Part shown: positions 63,215 through 64,000 of the stretch, piece by piece | Layout of the letters: each line of letters begins with the position of its first letter | Position numbering within the stretch: the stretch's first letter is position 1 | NCBI GenBank assembly: GCA_032358255.1 | Contig: JAULBX010012544.1 | Coordinates: 1 to 64,000 of the forward strand | Source of the DNA: Heterotrichella gracilis | Taxonomy: Eukaryota; Sar; Xanthophyceae; Tribonematales; Xanthonemataceae | Reading direction: 5' to 3' | Length of the DNA stretch: 64,000 nt | Notes under the pieces: model-generated | Told to the model about the DNA's origin: nothing | What the model saw: only the letters and a program-made list of their open reading frames with translations | The model's database searches: none | Translations under genes and position numbers: made by a program

Positions 63215-63222
63215 TATTTTTG
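63215..63222 (+). promoter_or_regulatory. Predicted -7 box for pyrE, leaderless geometry
   Basis: TATTTTTG matches TAnnTTTG and ends four bases before the ATG, so the transcription start should fall at or next to the first codon. A -33 TTG at 63199-63201 has a short 13-base spacer. Confidence 0.5.
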
Positions 63223-63226
63223 CGCT

Positions 63227-63880
63227 ATGACTTCATTTGACGACGCAGAGTATAAAGTTGCAGAATTTTTATTACAAATAAAAGCAGTAAAACTACAACC
63301 CGAAAATCCATTTACCTGGGCCAGCGGCCTTAAATCGCCTATTTATTGCGATAACCGGAAAACCTTATCTTATCCAACCATCAGAACATACATTCGTCAA
63401 CAGTTTGTGAGCTCTATTAATGAGCATTTTGCAAAACCCGATGTGATTGCAGGTGTTGCCACCGGTGGTATAGCCATAGGGGCATTGGTAGCTCAAGAAA
63501 TGGGTCTGCCTTTTGTTTATGTGCGTAGCGAAGCCAAAAAACATGGCTTAACCAATATGATTGAAGGTGAAATAAGCAGCGGTCAAAACGTGGTGGTTAT
63601 TGAAGATCTGATCAGTACCGGCGGAAGCAGCCTGAAAGCAGTAGAAGCTTTGCGTGAAAAAGGCTGTAAGGTGAAAGGAATGGTTGCTATTTTTACTTAT
63701 GGTTTTGATGAAGCGGTTCAAAACTTTAAAAAAGCCAAATGTGAACTGGTGACCTTAACCAATTACCATACCTTGATCAATGCCGCCGTTGAGCGCAATT
63801 TCATCGATGAAAAAAGTGTTATGAGTTTGAAAGAATGGCGTTCTAATCCCGCAAAATGGGGCGAAAGCTTAGTGAAATAA
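63227..63880 (+). CDS. pyrE: Orotate phosphoribosyltransferase
   Basis: Makes orotidine 5'-phosphate from orotate and PRPP in pyrimidine synthesis, in the cytoplasm. The 217 residues include WASGLKSPIYCDNRKTLSYP, GVATGGIAIGALVAQEMGLP, YVRSEAKKHG and the PRPP loop VVVIEDLISTGGSS (122-135). Length and motif order are standard. A terminator follows. The only other pyrimidine gene sign in the window is this one, so it is not in a pyr operon here. Confidence 0.96.
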   Translation: MTSFDDAEYKVAEFLLQIKAVKLQPENPFTWASGLKSPIYCDNRKTLSYPTIRTYIRQQFVSSINEHFAKPDVIAGVATGGIAIGALVAQEMGLPFVYVRSEAKKHGLTNMIEGEISSGQNVVVIEDLISTGGSSLKAVEALREKGCKVKGMVAIFTYGFDEAVQNFKKAKCELVTLTNYHTLINAAVERNFIDEKSVMSLKEWRSNPAKWGESLVK

Positions 63881-63900
63881 AATAATTTCTGAATGAAACG

Positions 63901-63927
63901 AAATGCATACTTTTGGTATGCATTTTT
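63901..63927 (+). terminator. Intrinsic terminator after pyrE
   Basis: A 10-bp stem, AAATGCATAC with GTATGCATTT, and a five-base loop TTTTG are followed by T residues. Confidence 0.8.
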
Positions 63928-63936
63928 AATTGAGTT

Positions 63937-64000
63937 ACAACTCTTCAAGAGTTTGGAACTCTTGAAGAGTTGTAGAGGAGTTTAGAACTCTTGAAGAGTT
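63937..64000. repeat. Inverted-repeat cluster AACTCTTGAAGAGTT
   Basis: ACAACTCTTCAAGAGTT (63937-63953) and its exact complement (63957-63973) form a 17-bp inverted repeat with a three-base loop. AACTCTTGAAGAGTT recurs at 63986-64000 and is cut by the window edge, so the cluster probably continues. Each 15-mer is itself a near-perfect palindrome. Confidence 0.7.

Overview
The window is a chromosomal segment of a member of the phylum Bacteroidota; I cannot place it to genus. The evidence is: many secreted proteins with type IX secretion system (T9SS) C-terminal sorting domains (type A at 3346-21451, type B at 58293-62066), a PorP/SprF-family outer-membrane protein, promoters with the Bacteroidota -7 box TAnnTTTG, start regions without clear Shine-Dalgarno sequences, AT-rich DNA, and menaquinone synthesis by the futalosine route (mqnE). 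No rRNA, tRNA, CRISPR array, phage or complete insertion sequence is visible. The only structural RNA is RNase P RNA at 62088-62463 on the minus strand.

Layout. 1-2877: a sugar-dehydrogenase-like gene cut by the window edge, an isoaspartyl methyltransferase and a barrel-like envelope protein. 3346-21451: an envelope/adhesin island with five large T9SS type A proteins, most followed by their own terminator, and a tandem pair of arylsulfotransferase-like proteins between the fourth and fifth. 21607-30600: housekeeping and envelope genes (Mn/Fe superoxide dismutase, alaS, M23 peptidase, YdjM-type membrane protein, phospholipase D/cardiolipin synthase family, lemA with two TPM-domain genes). 31148-36391: a minus-strand run with ubiX, mqnE, DUF3078 and rlmI. 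36678-42018: a PhaJ/PhaB-like enzyme pair and two POT peptide transporters with a GxxExxY gene between them, which is bracketed by repeats. 42081-49822: a minus-strand stretch of small accessory genes, including three members of an unrecognised lipoprotein family and a DUF4143 ATPase with a striking operator-like palindrome. 50219-54496: two tail-less single-stranded-DNA-binding proteins, an MFS exporter, radC, and an ORF6N gene preceded by two decayed partial copies of itself. 54568-64000: wecB, a T9SS type B adhesin operon directly behind rnpB, a NUDIX gene and pyrE.

How the genes fit together. The two adhesin systems share one export logic: type A tails end the proteins of the island, while the type B protein is co-encoded with a PorP/SprF partner and a PD40 protein, as in SprB/SprF gliding loci. 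mqnE and ubiX sit in one gene run, consistent with menaquinone synthesis through futalosine. The accessory regions hold several families of short palindromic or tandem repeats.

The most unusual structure is at 53407-54496. A perfect 27-bp palindrome stands before each of three tandem copies of an ORF6N gene start; two copies are broken, and nearly the same palindrome recurs inside the intact gene where it encodes the SQNV motif. A second pattern is a TAnnTTT(G/A/C) box 4-5 bases before the ATG of at least six genes, which predicts leaderless mRNAs.
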